From positions 3,844,001 through 3,908,000 of the forward strand of contig NZ_VFMK01000001.1 in NCBI RefSeq assembly GCF_006715025.1: DNA of 64,000 nt. The letters run 5' to 3'. Shown here in pieces: positions 44,783 through 53,235 of this stretch. The DNA is from Serratia fonticola. GTDB taxonomy: Bacteria > Pseudomonadota > Gammaproteobacteria > Enterobacterales > Enterobacteriaceae. Position numbers and translations under genes: made by a program. Every line of letters begins with the position of its first letter. The stretch's first letter is position 1. Under the pieces are notes generated by a model that made no database searches, had not been told where the DNA came from, and was given only the letters and a program-made list of their open reading frames with translations.

Positions 44783-46228
44783 ATGTTCAAACAAAGCATT
44801 TTAGCCGGTGTGGTCACCCTCATCCTGCTACCACTCAGTGGCTGCGATCAAAAAACAGCCACGGCGGTGCTACCTGCGGCCTCGGCCTCTGCGCCTACGC
44901 AAACGGCCCCTCAGGTTTACACGCCGCTGAGTGCCGATCAACTTTATCAGTTGGTCAGCCCGATAGCGTTATTCCCTGATAAATTATTGGCACAGGTATT
45001 GGCCGGGGCCGGGTATCCGGATCAGATCAGCGCTGCCGATAACTGGTTGGCACAAAACCGGGGTTTACAACCTGCGGCCTTGAGCAATGCCGCCAACAAC
45101 CAGCCTTGGGACAGTAGCATTCGCAGCCTGGTGCTGTTCCCTGACGTTATTGACCAAATGGCGAAAAATATTGCCTGGACGACACAGTTGGGTACGGCTT
45201 ATCTCAACGATCCGACGGATGTTATGAACGCCATTCAGGTCATGCGACAACGTGCTTCACATAAAGGCACGCTGAAAAATACGCCACAACAACGTGTTGT
45301 CGTCTCCTCGGTCCCCCCGGACTATGTCGATCCCCAGGCCGTAGTCATGGCTCCGCCACAGACCATTGTCATTGAACCCAGCCAGCCAGACGTTCTGTAT
45401 GTACCTTATTACGACCCTTGGGTTGCCTACGGTGAACCGGTGCCGGTTTATCCTGGTTATCATTATTCCGCACCCGCAGGCTACAGTGGTGGAGAGATGC
45501 TGGCTGCCGGTATTATCAGCTTTGGTGCCGGCATTGCGCTGGGTGAGTTGATCGACGATCACCACCACCACGGCTGGAATGACTGGAACGTTCACTGGGA
45601 CAGGCATTACGATGGCCGACATCAGCCGGTGATATATAACAATGAGCCCTATATTTCACATTCAACAACCGTGGTTGAGCACATCAATAACGTCAACGAA
45701 TACAATAATATCAACCGATACAATACGGATAATCACTACGACGGCCCTAACCGCCATACCTTACCGACAATGACGGCGCCTAACGCCCCCGCGATGCCAC
45801 ACTTCGCACCATCGGCAACGGCACAGCCATCACCGGGTATTGCCGCCTTTTCACCCGCCCACGTTGCGCCGACGGCCCCAGACATGCGCCATCCCCAAGG
45901 GACAATGACCATGCCCAACTTCCACGCGGCCCAGTTTGCCCATCCGCCAATCCCGGTGGAAAACCATCACACTCAACCATCGCCAGCGGCTATCCATCCA
46001 ACTACCACGGTGAACCATCCCGTCAGGCAATCCCCTGCCCCGGAAAACCCAGCGGCCTTTTCGGCTCACCCTGTTGAACATGCGGCCATAGCGCCCCACG
46101 TTCAGCAAAAATCGCCGGAGCCCATGTTCCATCAGGCCCCGGCTCCCCTACCGGAGCACCATGTCAACAATGTCAAACGGCCACCGGAACATTTTCCGGT
46201 AAAAAAAGAGGAGCACAAGGTAGGATAA
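44783..46228 (+). CDS. DUF3300 lipoprotein with low-complexity tail
   Basis: 481 residues. The lipobox is LSGC in MFKQSILAGVVTLILLPLSGCDQ, so it should be lipid-anchored outside the inner membrane. The DUF3300 core spans about 45-270 (YQLVSPIALFPDKLLAQVLAGAGYPDQI, VLFPDVIDQMAKNIAWTTQLG, PDVLYVPYYDPWVAYG, GEMLAAGIISFGAGIALGELI). The rest is rich in His, Asn and Pro with HHHH and NN runs and looks disordered. Function unknown; related to part of E. coli YacH. The ATG at 44783 has CGGAG before it. This gene is an insertion relative to E. coli between amiD and ybjQ. Confidence 0.85.
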   Translation: MFKQSILAGVVTLILLPLSGCDQKTATAVLPAASASAPTQTAPQVYTPLSADQLYQLVSPIALFPDKLLAQVLAGAGYPDQISAADNWLAQNRGLQPAALSNAANNQPWDSSIRSLVLFPDVIDQMAKNIAWTTQLGTAYLNDPTDVMNAIQVMRQRASHKGTLKNTPQQRVVVSSVPPDYVDPQAVVMAPPQTIVIEPSQPDVLYVPYYDPWVAYGEPVPVYPGYHYSAPAGYSGGEMLAAGIISFGAGIALGELIDDHHHHGWNDWNVHWDRHYDGRHQPVIYNNEPYISHSTTVVEHINNVNEYNNINRYNTDNHYDGPNRHTLPTMTAPNAPAMPHFAPSATAQPSPGIAAFSPAHVAPTAPDMRHPQGTMTMPNFHAAQFAHPPIPVENHHTQPSPAAIHPTTTVNHPVRQSPAPENPAAFSAHPVEHAAIAPHVQQKSPEPMFHQAPAPLPEHHVNNVKRPPEHFPVKKEEHKVG

Positions 46229-46234
46229 AAAAGG

Positions 46235-46259
46235 ATCACGCTCCCACATGGAGCGTGAT
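46235..46259 (-). terminator. Terminator of ybjQ (shared hairpin)
   Basis: A ten-base stem ATCACGCTCC/GGAGCGTGAT with a five-base loop between convergent genes. On the minus strand it is followed after two bases by six T. Confidence 0.75.
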
Positions 46260-46268
46260 ATCTGAGCA

Positions 46269-46592
46269 TTAACGGCTGACCTTCACGGCGGTGCCACTGA
46301 CGGTGACCATCAGCATGCTGCTGTCTTTACCCACGGTTTCATAATCGATATCAATACCGACCACCGCATTGGCGCCCAATTCTTTGGCCTGTTCCTGCAA
46401 CTCCTGGAAAGCAAGCTGCCGTGCCTTGCGCAACTCCTTCTCATAAGCGCCAGAACGACCGCCAACGATATCGCGCACGCTAGCAAAGAAATCGCGGAAA
46501 ATATTAGCGCCCAAAATGGCCTCACCGGTCACAACGCCACAATACTCAGTAATGGTGAACCCTTCCAGGCTGGGTGTCGTCGATAGTTGCAT
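46269..46592 (-). CDS. ybjQ: YbjQ family protein (UPF0145, heavy-metal-binding-like)
   Basis: 107 residues. A pentameric small cytoplasmic protein family of unknown function, sometimes labelled heavy-metal binding. Very close to E. coli YbjQ: TTPSLEGFTITEYCGVVTGEAILGANIFRDFF, GGRSGAYEKELRKAR and GANAVVGIDIDYETVG. The ATG at 46592 is taken; a TTG one codon earlier is the only longer choice. Divergent from ybjP. Confidence 0.95.
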   Translation of the reverse strand: MQLSTTPSLEGFTITEYCGVVTGEAILGANIFRDFFASVRDIVGGRSGAYEKELRKARQLAFQELQEQAKELGANAVVGIDIDYETVGKDSSMLMVTVSGTAVKVSR

Positions 46593-46770
46593 CAAAAAAC
46601 GCCTTATAAAATCAAATCATTGCCGTGCTATGACAACCAATTTAGCCGCATGTTCTGTTAGATAATGGCACGTAGTACCCATGCAAGGACAAAAAACGCC
46701 TTTATACTGTAGGCTATGTCCCGACGTTTGCAGTCTTCATGGTTGAGAGACTTTCACATAAGGTAATGAA

Positions 46771-47319
46771 ATGAAAATAAAAACGCTTGCTGCAGTTTTA
46801 CCCTTGGCACTGTTCCTGAGCGCTTGTACCACCGTTGAACCGGCATTCAAGGATATCGGCACCCGTACCGGAGCCTGTGTGGACGGCGGTCCGGATACGG
46901 TTGCACAAAAATTCTATGATCTGCGCATTCAGCAGGGCCCGAGTACCACTCTGCCGGACAGCAGCCGCCTGGCGCAAATGCAACCTTACCTGAGCCACGT
47001 GCTCTATCAGGATCTGGTGAGTGCCAACCAGAATCCAGGTAAACATCGCATCACCGGCGATCTGTTCTCTGGCAATGCCCAGGGGCCAACCAGCGCATCG
47101 GTTGCCAGCGCCTCTACCATCCCGAACACCGATGCCAAAAACATTCCGCTACGTGTGCAACTGACTCACCAGAAAGACGGTGGCAGTGCGACCAAATGGC
47201 AGGATGAAGTGCTGATGATCCGTGAAGGCACCTGCTGGGTGGTCGATGACATCCGCTTCCTGAACATCCCACCGCACGCCGCCAGTGGCACGCTGCGTCA
47301 GGTTTTAGAAAACCAGTAA
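46771..47319 (+). CDS. ybjP: YbjP lipoprotein
   Basis: 182 residues. A predicted outer-membrane lipoprotein with lipobox LSAC in MKIKTLAAVLPLALFLSACTTV. The C-terminal part DEVLMIREGTCWVVDDIRFL and GTLRQVLENQ matches E. coli YbjP. The fold recalls DUF3828/NTF2-like proteins; function unknown. The gene lies just upstream of artP, as in E. coli, but has its own hairpin after it. Confidence 0.9.
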   Translation: MKIKTLAAVLPLALFLSACTTVEPAFKDIGTRTGACVDGGPDTVAQKFYDLRIQQGPSTTLPDSSRLAQMQPYLSHVLYQDLVSANQNPGKHRITGDLFSGNAQGPTSASVASASTIPNTDAKNIPLRVQLTHQKDGGSATKWQDEVLMIREGTCWVVDDIRFLNIPPHAASGTLRQVLENQ

Positions 47320-47323
47320 TCCA

Positions 47324-47362
47324 GAGTGGGCAACCTGTGGGTGTTCACACCGGTTGCCACTC
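47324..47362 (+). terminator. Hairpin after ybjP
   Basis: Arms GAGTGGGCAACC and GGTTGCCACTC pair with one bulged G; a short TTTT run comes after eight bases. Probable terminator that separates ybjP from artP. Confidence 0.5.
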
Positions 47363-47498
47363 CCTGCCGTTTTATCGCGCAAAAAACCGCCGCATTGAGA
47401 AAAATTCGCTACCAATATCACACAGTACGCGACAAATCTGCCATTCATGCATGACTCGCGCTATCTTCTGCTATTCTTAACCTATTCCGCCGTGTAAG

Positions 47499-47537
47499 AA
47501 TAAATTTTAACTCACAAAGATTGCATAAGTATTCTGT
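47499..47537 (+). promoter_or_regulatory. Tandem ARG boxes upstream of artP
   Basis: Two 18-base ArgR sites, 47499-47516 and 47520-47537, with the usual three-base spacer. Each departs from the TGAATWWWWATTCA core at two or three places. They end 44 bases before the artP start. Repression by ArgR with arginine is inferred. Confidence 0.65.
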
Positions 47538-47581
47538 GGAAGTTACCATTCGCGGCATCAATGTCTATTCAATTCCGGCGC

Positions 47582-48310
47582 ATGAGTATTCAACTAAAAG
47601 ATATCAATTGCTTTTACGGCGCACACCAGGCGCTGTTTAACATCACGCTAGATTGCCCAGCAGGGGAAACTTTAGTGCTGCTTGGTCCAAGCGGTGCGGG
47701 GAAAAGCTCATTGTTGCGGGTACTCAACCTGCTGGAAATGCCGCGCTCCGGTCACCTGCATATCGCTGGCAATCAATTCGATTTCAAACAGACACCCGCA
47801 GAGAAAGCCATTCGTGAACTGCGTCAGAACGTCGGGATGGTATTCCAGCAATACAATCTCTGGCCGCATCTGACCGTGGTACAAAACCTGATCGAAGCGC
47901 CCTGCCGTGTTCTTGGCTTGAGCAAGGCGCAGGCGATGGAGCGGGCCGATAAATTGCTCAAGCGTTTACGCCTGACCGACTTTGCCGATCGTTTCCCGCT
48001 GCACCTTTCTGGTGGTCAGCAACAACGTGTCGCGATCGCCAGGGCACTGATGATGGAGCCACAGGTTCTGTTGTTTGATGAACCTACTGCCGCCCTGGAC
48101 CCGGAAATTACCGCTCAGATCGTCAGCATCATCAACGAATTGGCTGGCACCGGCATTACCCAGGTGATCGTTACCCACGAAGTGGAAGTGGCGCGTAAAA
48201 CCGCCAGCCGCGTGGTGTATATGGAAAACGGTCATGTCGTGGAACAGGGTGATGCCAGCCACTTTGCACAACCGCAAACCACAGAGTTTGCCAATTACCT
48301 GTCACACTAA
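47582..48310 (+). CDS. artP: Arginine ABC transporter ATPase ArtP
   Basis: 242 residues as in E. coli. The ATPase for arginine import has Walker A GPSGAGKSS, signature LSGGQQQRVAIARALMMEP and Walker B VLLFDEPTAALDPE. The chosen start (MSIQLKDINCFYGAHQALF) matches E. coli. Seven codons upstream an in-frame ATG begins a near copy of the same sequence (MSIQFRR then MSIQLKD), and neither has a good ribosome site, so the start is not fully settled. It heads artPIQM. Confidence 0.95.
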   Translation: MSIQLKDINCFYGAHQALFNITLDCPAGETLVLLGPSGAGKSSLLRVLNLLEMPRSGHLHIAGNQFDFKQTPAEKAIRELRQNVGMVFQQYNLWPHLTVVQNLIEAPCRVLGLSKAQAMERADKLLKRLRLTDFADRFPLHLSGGQQQRVAIARALMMEPQVLLFDEPTAALDPEITAQIVSIINELAGTGITQVIVTHEVEVARKTASRVVYMENGHVVEQGDASHFAQPQTTEFANYLSH

Positions 48311-48342
48311 TCATTTATTTGCTGTTTTTAGGGGAGTTTGCG

Positions 48343-49074
48343 ATGAAAAAATTAATAATCGCCGCCGTTCTGGCTGGCATCAGCGTTTCCGCCTCCGCAG
48401 CCGAAACGATCCGTTTCGCTACCGAAGCTTCCTACCCTCCGTTCGAATTTATCGGTGCGGATAACAAGATCCAGGGCTTCGACGTTGATCTGGCCAACGC
48501 CCTGTGCAAAGAAATCCAAGCTGACTGTACCTTTACCAACCAGGCCTTTGACAGCCTGATCCCTAGCCTGAAATTCAAGCGTTTTGATGCGGTAATGGCC
48601 GGTATGGATATCACGCCTGAACGTGAAAAACAGGTGTTGTTCAGCAAGCCTTATTACGATAACTCTGCCCTGTTTATTGCCGAGAAAGGCAAAGTGGCTG
48701 ATGTTGCCGCACTGAAAGGCAAAAGAGTCGGCGTACAAAACGGCACCACGCACCAGAAATTCCTGACCGACAAACACCCGGAAATCACCACCGTGCCATA
48801 TGACAGCTACCAGAATGCCATTCTGGATCTGAAAAATGGCCGTGTTGATGCCGTATTCGGTGATACCGCCGTGGTCAACGAATGGTTGAAACAAAACGCT
48901 GCGCTGGCCGCCGTGGGCGACAAAGTGACCGATAAAGACTATTTTGGTACCGGTCTGGGCATCGCAGTGCGCCAACAAAATACCGAGTTGCAGGGCAAAT
49001 TCAACGCCGCCCTGGACAAAATCAAGCAGGATGGGACTTACGCCACCATCTACAAAAAATGGTTCCAGCAGTAA
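48343..49074 (+). CDS. artI: Arginine-binding periplasmic protein ArtI
   Basis: 243 residues with a signal peptide (MKKLIIAAVLAGISVSASA, cleavage before AETIRFATEASYPPFEF). A family 3 solute-binding protein; Asp/Arg residues for ligand binding fit SGMDITPERE-type MAGMDITPEREKQVLF and GVQNGTTHQKFL. Named ArtI from its place between artP and artQ. GGGGAG precedes the ATG. It is highly similar to ArtJ at 50.7 kb, an old duplication. Confidence 0.93.
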   Translation: MKKLIIAAVLAGISVSASAAETIRFATEASYPPFEFIGADNKIQGFDVDLANALCKEIQADCTFTNQAFDSLIPSLKFKRFDAVMAGMDITPEREKQVLFSKPYYDNSALFIAEKGKVADVAALKGKRVGVQNGTTHQKFLTDKHPEITTVPYDSYQNAILDLKNGRVDAVFGDTAVVNEWLKQNAALAAVGDKVTDKDYFGTGLGIAVRQQNTELQGKFNAALDKIKQDGTYATIYKKWFQQ

Positions 49075-49083
49075 TCATCATCC

Positions 49084-49800
49084 ATGAATGAAATCCAACC
49101 TTTAGCAAGTGCCGCCGGGATGACCGTCGGCCTTGCCGTTTGTGCCCTGATCCTCGGGTTGATCCTGGCGATGCTATTCGCCGTCTGGGAATCCTCCCGC
49201 TGGAAGGTGGTCAGTTGGCTCGGCACCGCCTGGGTAACCCTGCTACGTGGTTTACCAGAGATTCTGGTGGTGCTGTTTATTTACTTCGGATCTTCGCAGC
49301 TACTGCTGATCCTGTCTGACGGCTTTACTTTGAATCTGGGCCTGTTCCAGCTACCGGTAAAGTTGGCTATCGATAATTTCGAAGTCAGCCCGTTCCTGTG
49401 CGGGGTTATCGCACTGGCCTTGCTTTATTCCGCCTATGCCTCACAAACGCTGCGTGGAGCGCTGAAAGCCGTACCGCAGGGGCAATGGGAATCCGGTCAG
49501 GCACTGGGCTTAAGCAAAGCGGCCATCTTCTTCCGTTTGATTATGCCGCAAATGTGGCGTCATGCCTTGCCGGGGCTGGGCAATCAATGGCTGGTCCTGT
49601 TGAAGGATACCGCACTGGTATCGCTGATCAGCGTTAACGATTTGATGCTGCAAACCAAGAGTATCGCCACCCGTACCCAGGAGCCCTTTACCTGGTATGT
49701 GATTGCGGCGGTGATTTACCTGCTTGTCACCTTGCTAAGCCAGTACATCCTCAAACGGATCGAACTCCGTACGACGCGTTTTGAACGGGGGCCATCCTGA
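49084..49800 (+). CDS. artQ: Arginine ABC transporter permease ArtQ
   Basis: 238 residues, a His/Glu/Gln/Arg-type permease with five membrane helices and the conserved EAA loop SGQALGLSKAAIFFRLIMPQMWRHALPGLGNQW. It pairs with ArtM in the inner membrane. The ATG is nine bases after the artI stop, and the stop overlaps the artM start by one base. Confidence 0.96.
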   Translation: MNEIQPLASAAGMTVGLAVCALILGLILAMLFAVWESSRWKVVSWLGTAWVTLLRGLPEILVVLFIYFGSSQLLLILSDGFTLNLGLFQLPVKLAIDNFEVSPFLCGVIALALLYSAYASQTLRGALKAVPQGQWESGQALGLSKAAIFFRLIMPQMWRHALPGLGNQWLVLLKDTALVSLISVNDLMLQTKSIATRTQEPFTWYVIAAVIYLLVTLLSQYILKRIELRTTRFERGPS

Positions 49801-50468
49801 TGCTTGAGTTCTTACCGGAAATCCTCAAGGGGTTGCATACCAGCCTGACGCTGACGTTGGTGGCACTGATTGTCGCCCTGGTTCTGTCATTGCTGATGAC
49901 CGTGATCCTGACGCTAAAAACACCCGTGCTGACCCCGTTGGTGAAGGTCTACATCACGTTGTTCACCGGGACCCCGCTGCTGGTGCAAATCTTCCTGATT
50001 TACTACGGGCCTGGTCAGTTCCCTGCCATACGCGAATATCCTTGGCTATGGAATCTGCTTTCGCAACCCTGGCTCTGCGCGATGATTGCTCTGGCGCTGA
50101 ACAGCGCGGCTTACACCACCCAACTGTTCTATGGCGCAGTGCGTGCCATCCCGTCAGGCCAGTGGCAATCCTGTGAAGCACTCGGCATGTCGCGCAAACA
50201 GACATTGCGTATTCTGCTGCCGTTTGCCTTCAAGCGGGCATTATCTTCCTATTCCAACGAAGTGGTATTGGTGTTCAAGAGCACGTCCCTCGCCTATACC
50301 ATCACACTGATGGAAGTGATGGGTTACAGCCAACTGATGTATGGCCGGACTTATGACGTAATGGTATTCGGTGCTGCGGGCCTGGTTTATCTGTGTGTCA
50401 ACGGCCTGCTGACGTTGCTGATGCGTCTGGTTGAACGCCGTGCGCTGGCCTTTGAACGCCGAAACTAA
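49800..50468 (+). CDS. artM: Arginine ABC transporter permease ArtM
   Basis: 222 residues, second permease of the arginine importer, with EAA loop SCEALGMSRKQTLRILLPFAFKRALSSYSNE. The ATG shares one base with the artQ stop (TGATG), coupling the two. A strong terminator follows, so artPIQM is one unit and artJ is another, as in E. coli. Confidence 0.96.
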   Translation: MLEFLPEILKGLHTSLTLTLVALIVALVLSLLMTVILTLKTPVLTPLVKVYITLFTGTPLLVQIFLIYYGPGQFPAIREYPWLWNLLSQPWLCAMIALALNSAAYTTQLFYGAVRAIPSGQWQSCEALGMSRKQTLRILLPFAFKRALSSYSNEVVLVFKSTSLAYTITLMEVMGYSQLMYGRTYDVMVFGAAGLVYLCVNGLLTLLMRLVERRALAFERRN

Positions 50469-50486
50469 GCTTTTCATCACGCCTCA

Positions 50487-50513
50487 AGCCCTGCCCTGTG
50501 CAGGGCTTTTTTA
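50487..50513 (+). terminator. Terminator of artPIQM
   Basis: An eight-base stem AGCCCTGC/GCAGGGCT with a five-base loop followed by six T, about 20 bases after artM. Confidence 0.9.
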
Positions 50514-50520
50514 TAGCAAA

Positions 50521-50559
50521 AATAAATTTATAGTCATTTATATTGAATATTAATTCACT
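50521..50559 (+). promoter_or_regulatory. Tandem ARG boxes upstream of artJ
   Basis: The second box, 50542-50559, matches the consensus WNTGAATWWWWATTCANW at every position. The first, 50521-50538, departs at two. They are three bases apart, the standard ArgR hexamer arrangement, and likely cover the artJ promoter. Arginine repression of artJ is known in E. coli. Confidence 0.85.
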
Positions 50560-50666
50560 TAATGGCATGGTTATCGGCATAGCCACTCACAATGCCTTTG
50601 GGTTATTGTTAGAAAAATCAAACGGTGGCGAGACAAAAAAACAAAATTTCGACAGGAGCATTACGC

Positions 50667-51401
50667 ATGAAAAAGCTTTTACTCGCCGCAACCCTTTTCG
50701 CCGGGATGACCCTTAGTGCCACAGCGGCAGACAGCATTCGTTTCGCCTCTTCTGCGACCTATCCCCCATTTGAATCTCTGGATGCCAATAATCAGATCGT
50801 TGGGTTCGATATCGATCTGGCCAAAGCGTTATGCAAGCAGATGCAGGCCGACTGTACCTTTACCAACCAGGCCTTCGACAGCCTGATCGCCGCCCTGAAA
50901 TTCAAAAAATACGATGCGGTGATTTCTGGAATGGATATTACCCCGGAGCGGAGCAAGCAGGTCACCTTTACTCAGCCCTATTATGCCAACTCGGCCATCG
51001 TCATCGCCGAGAAAGGCAAGTTCACGTCACTGGCTGATTTGAAAGGCAAAAAAATCGGCATGGAGAACGGCACCACCCATCAGAAATACATGCAGGACAA
51101 GCACCCCGAGATCAACACCGTCGCTTATGACAGCTACCAAAACGCCATTCTAGAAGTCAAAAATGGCCGTATTGACGGTGTTTTTGGTGACACCGCGGTG
51201 GTAAATGAATGGCTGAAGAGTAACCCAAATCTGGCTCCGGTCGGTGAACACATCACCGATGCACAATATTTTGGCACCGGTCTCGGTATTGCCGTTCGTC
51301 CGGATAATCACGCGTTATTAGCCAAATTGAATGCCGCACTCGATGCGATCAAAGCGGATGGAACCTATAAAGCCATCAACGATAAGTGGTTCCCGCAGTA
51401 A
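50667..51401 (+). CDS. artJ: Arginine-binding periplasmic protein ArtJ
   Basis: 244 residues with signal peptide MKKLLLAATLFAGMTLSATA, cleaved before ADSIRFASSATYPPFESL. ArtJ binds L-arginine specifically and strongly and serves ArtMQP. It is close to ArtI over its whole length (SFTNQAFDSLI-type TFTNQAFDSLIAALKFKKYDAV; NGTTHQKYMQDKHPEI). The ATG at 50667 has AGGAG eight bases upstream; longer frames lack a signal peptide start. Own promoter with ARG boxes; convergent with rlmC. Confidence 0.94.
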   Translation: MKKLLLAATLFAGMTLSATAADSIRFASSATYPPFESLDANNQIVGFDIDLAKALCKQMQADCTFTNQAFDSLIAALKFKKYDAVISGMDITPERSKQVTFTQPYYANSAIVIAEKGKFTSLADLKGKKIGMENGTTHQKYMQDKHPEINTVAYDSYQNAILEVKNGRIDGVFGDTAVVNEWLKSNPNLAPVGEHITDAQYFGTGLGIAVRPDNHALLAKLNAALDAIKADGTYKAINDKWFPQ

Positions 51402-51424
51402 GGCTGCCAAATCCTTGCTCAACG

Positions 51425-51445
51425 CCCTCTCCCATTGGGAGAGGG
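51425..51445. terminator. Hairpin between convergent artJ and rlmC
   Basis: A nine-base perfect stem CCCTCTCCC/GGGAGAGGG with a three-base loop and no U run on either side; may still end or process both transcripts. Confidence 0.45.
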
Positions 51446-51458
51446 AAACCGCGGGCAG

Positions 51459-52586
51459 CTATTTCCTGACCAGCAGCGTCAACACCTCGTAATGCGCCGT
51501 ATGTGGGAACATATCAAACAGTTGAACGCGCTCAATACGATAATCCGGCAGCATCGCCATATCCTTCGCCATGCTCTCTGCATGACAACTGGAGTACAGC
51601 AGATAACCTGGTGCCATATGATTAAGATAATCACACAGCGCCTTACCGATCCCCCGGCGCGGCGGATTTACCAACACCAGTTCAGGTACCGCACCCGCTG
51701 CGGTAGCAAAACGCGTTGAGTCCAACGCCTGAAAATCAACATGTTGTAAACCTAATGTTTGCGCCGATTGTTTTGCGCAGGCTATCGCCTCGGCGCTGAT
51801 CTCAATGCCGGTCAATCGGGTTTGCGCTTGGGCACAGTGCAATCCGAAGCCCCCCACGCCACAGAAAAGATCCCACATACTGGAGATATTCAATGCGCGA
51901 ACCCAATCGCGCGCGCTGGCGTACAACCGGCTGGCTACCTGCGGGTTGGTCTGGAAAAAGCTCTGCGGGCGAATATACAGCGGCACATGATTAAACTGCT
52001 CTTCCAATGCCTGCTGTTCGGTTAACGGGATCTCCTGCTCACCTTCCATAATCGCCATATGCACAGGCTGAATATTGGCTGAAATTACCTTCAACTGCGG
52101 TAATTGCTGCTGTAACCAAGGTAAGGCAGCACGTAGCTGCGCCAGTTTGCTCTCAGAGCGCAGCACAAAACGCAGCATCAAGCCACCGCTGTAGGTACTT
52201 TCGGTTAACAATAGATACTTCAGTTCGCCACGCTTGCGGGCCACGTTATAAGGGGTTAAGCCAGCACGAGGAATAAAGCTTTTCAGTACGTCAAAAACAG
52301 GCGCAAAGCTTGCTGGATACAACGGACAGCCACACAAATCCACAGGCGTGCCATCACGGTGCAACATGCCAAGCAAAGGGCGTTCGACGCTGCCGCTGAC
52401 CACCATTTTCGCCTTGTTGCGAAATGCACTTTGCTCACCGGTTACCGGAGCCAGCCATTGTGAGATTTCACGCTCTGCCAGCAACGATTGCAAGTGATGC
52501 TGTTTTTCAGTCAGTTGCTGCGGATAAGGTTTTTCCAGCCACTGACAGGAACGACAGGTTCCTGCCTGGTACAAAGCGCAATGCAT
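51459..52586 (-). CDS. rlmC: 23S rRNA (uracil-747-C5)-methyltransferase
   Basis: 375 residues. RlmC (RumB) makes m5U at position 747 of 23S rRNA using SAM. An N-terminal [4Fe-4S] cluster is bound by C3, C11, C14 and C87. The SAM site is WDLFCGVGGFGLHCAQ, followed by ELVLVNPPRRG, and the catalytic cysteine lies in YLLYSSCHAESMAKD. No TRAM domain, as usual for RlmC. It ends facing artJ, and ybjO and potI lie upstream on the same strand. Confidence 0.97.
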   Translation of the reverse strand: MHCALYQAGTCRSCQWLEKPYPQQLTEKQHHLQSLLAEREISQWLAPVTGEQSAFRNKAKMVVSGSVERPLLGMLHRDGTPVDLCGCPLYPASFAPVFDVLKSFIPRAGLTPYNVARKRGELKYLLLTESTYSGGLMLRFVLRSESKLAQLRAALPWLQQQLPQLKVISANIQPVHMAIMEGEQEIPLTEQQALEEQFNHVPLYIRPQSFFQTNPQVASRLYASARDWVRALNISSMWDLFCGVGGFGLHCAQAQTRLTGIEISAEAIACAKQSAQTLGLQHVDFQALDSTRFATAAGAVPELVLVNPPRRGIGKALCDYLNHMAPGYLLYSSCHAESMAKDMAMLPDYRIERVQLFDMFPHTAHYEVLTLLVRK

Positions 52587-52653
52587 GAATAGTAACCGTT
52601 AGATCAGAATGACAAGTGAAAGCGCAGATTGTAACACCTTCGCCAACAAAAAC

Positions 52654-53121
52654 TCAGTTGCCACCGGCGAAAAAACGGCGGCTGGCAGGCGGCACAAACA
52701 ATAATGCCAGAATAACGGCATCAGGGATCTTTTGCAGGATCAACGTATGCAGGATCTGGCTGGGGGTTTCGCCTTCGACGGTAAAAACTTCCGGCAGAAA
52801 ACTGCCAATCGTTGCCAGCAACAGGTAGCACACCACGCAAAACTGGCAGGCAACATACCCCCAACGCCCCCAGTTACGGCCACGAATTACGGAAAAACCG
52901 CAGTAGATTTGCAGGCATAACACCACCAATCCTGCCAGGAAAATCAGGGTGGAATCCCAAGCTTGCGCACTGGTACTCACGAACTCCCGCAGGCCAGCAT
53001 ATCCCAACTCACCCAATACCAATAATACGCTAATACATTTGATGGCCACCATTGCCGTACCGGCAACCATCACCGCCACAGGCGCATCTGATGCCGGTTT
53101 TGTTCTCTGTCTGCTTTTCAA
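52654..53121 (-). CDS. ybjO: YbjO family inner-membrane protein (DUF2593)
   Basis: About 155 residues with four membrane helices. Homologous to E. coli YbjO in position (between potI and rlmC) and sequence, especially the end LQKIPDAVILALLFVPPASRRFF. Function unknown. The start used is TTG at 53121, with GGAGAGG very close; a later ATG is possible and the N-terminus is variable in the family. Confidence 0.8.
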   Translation of the reverse strand: MKSRQRTKPASDAPVAVMVAGTAMVAIKCISVLLVLGELGYAGLREFVSTSAQAWDSTLIFLAGLVVLCLQIYCGFSVIRGRNWGRWGYVACQFCVVCYLLLATIGSFLPEVFTVEGETPSQILHTLILQKIPDAVILALLFVPPASRRFFAGGN

Positions 53122-53235
53122 CCTCTCCAGCGTCCCCCTGTTCCGTTATAAAAACGCCGCCCGGTCAGGCGGCGCGTAAAGCCGGGTTAATCATTGCGTT
53201 CACAATAATCGCAAAAATAACAGGTTTAACGGCGA

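Noticed and set aside
45540..45800. His/Asn repeats in the DUF3300 gene as a DNA repeat or CRISPR-like array
   Set aside because: These are codon-level low-complexity runs inside one reading frame without regular spacing.
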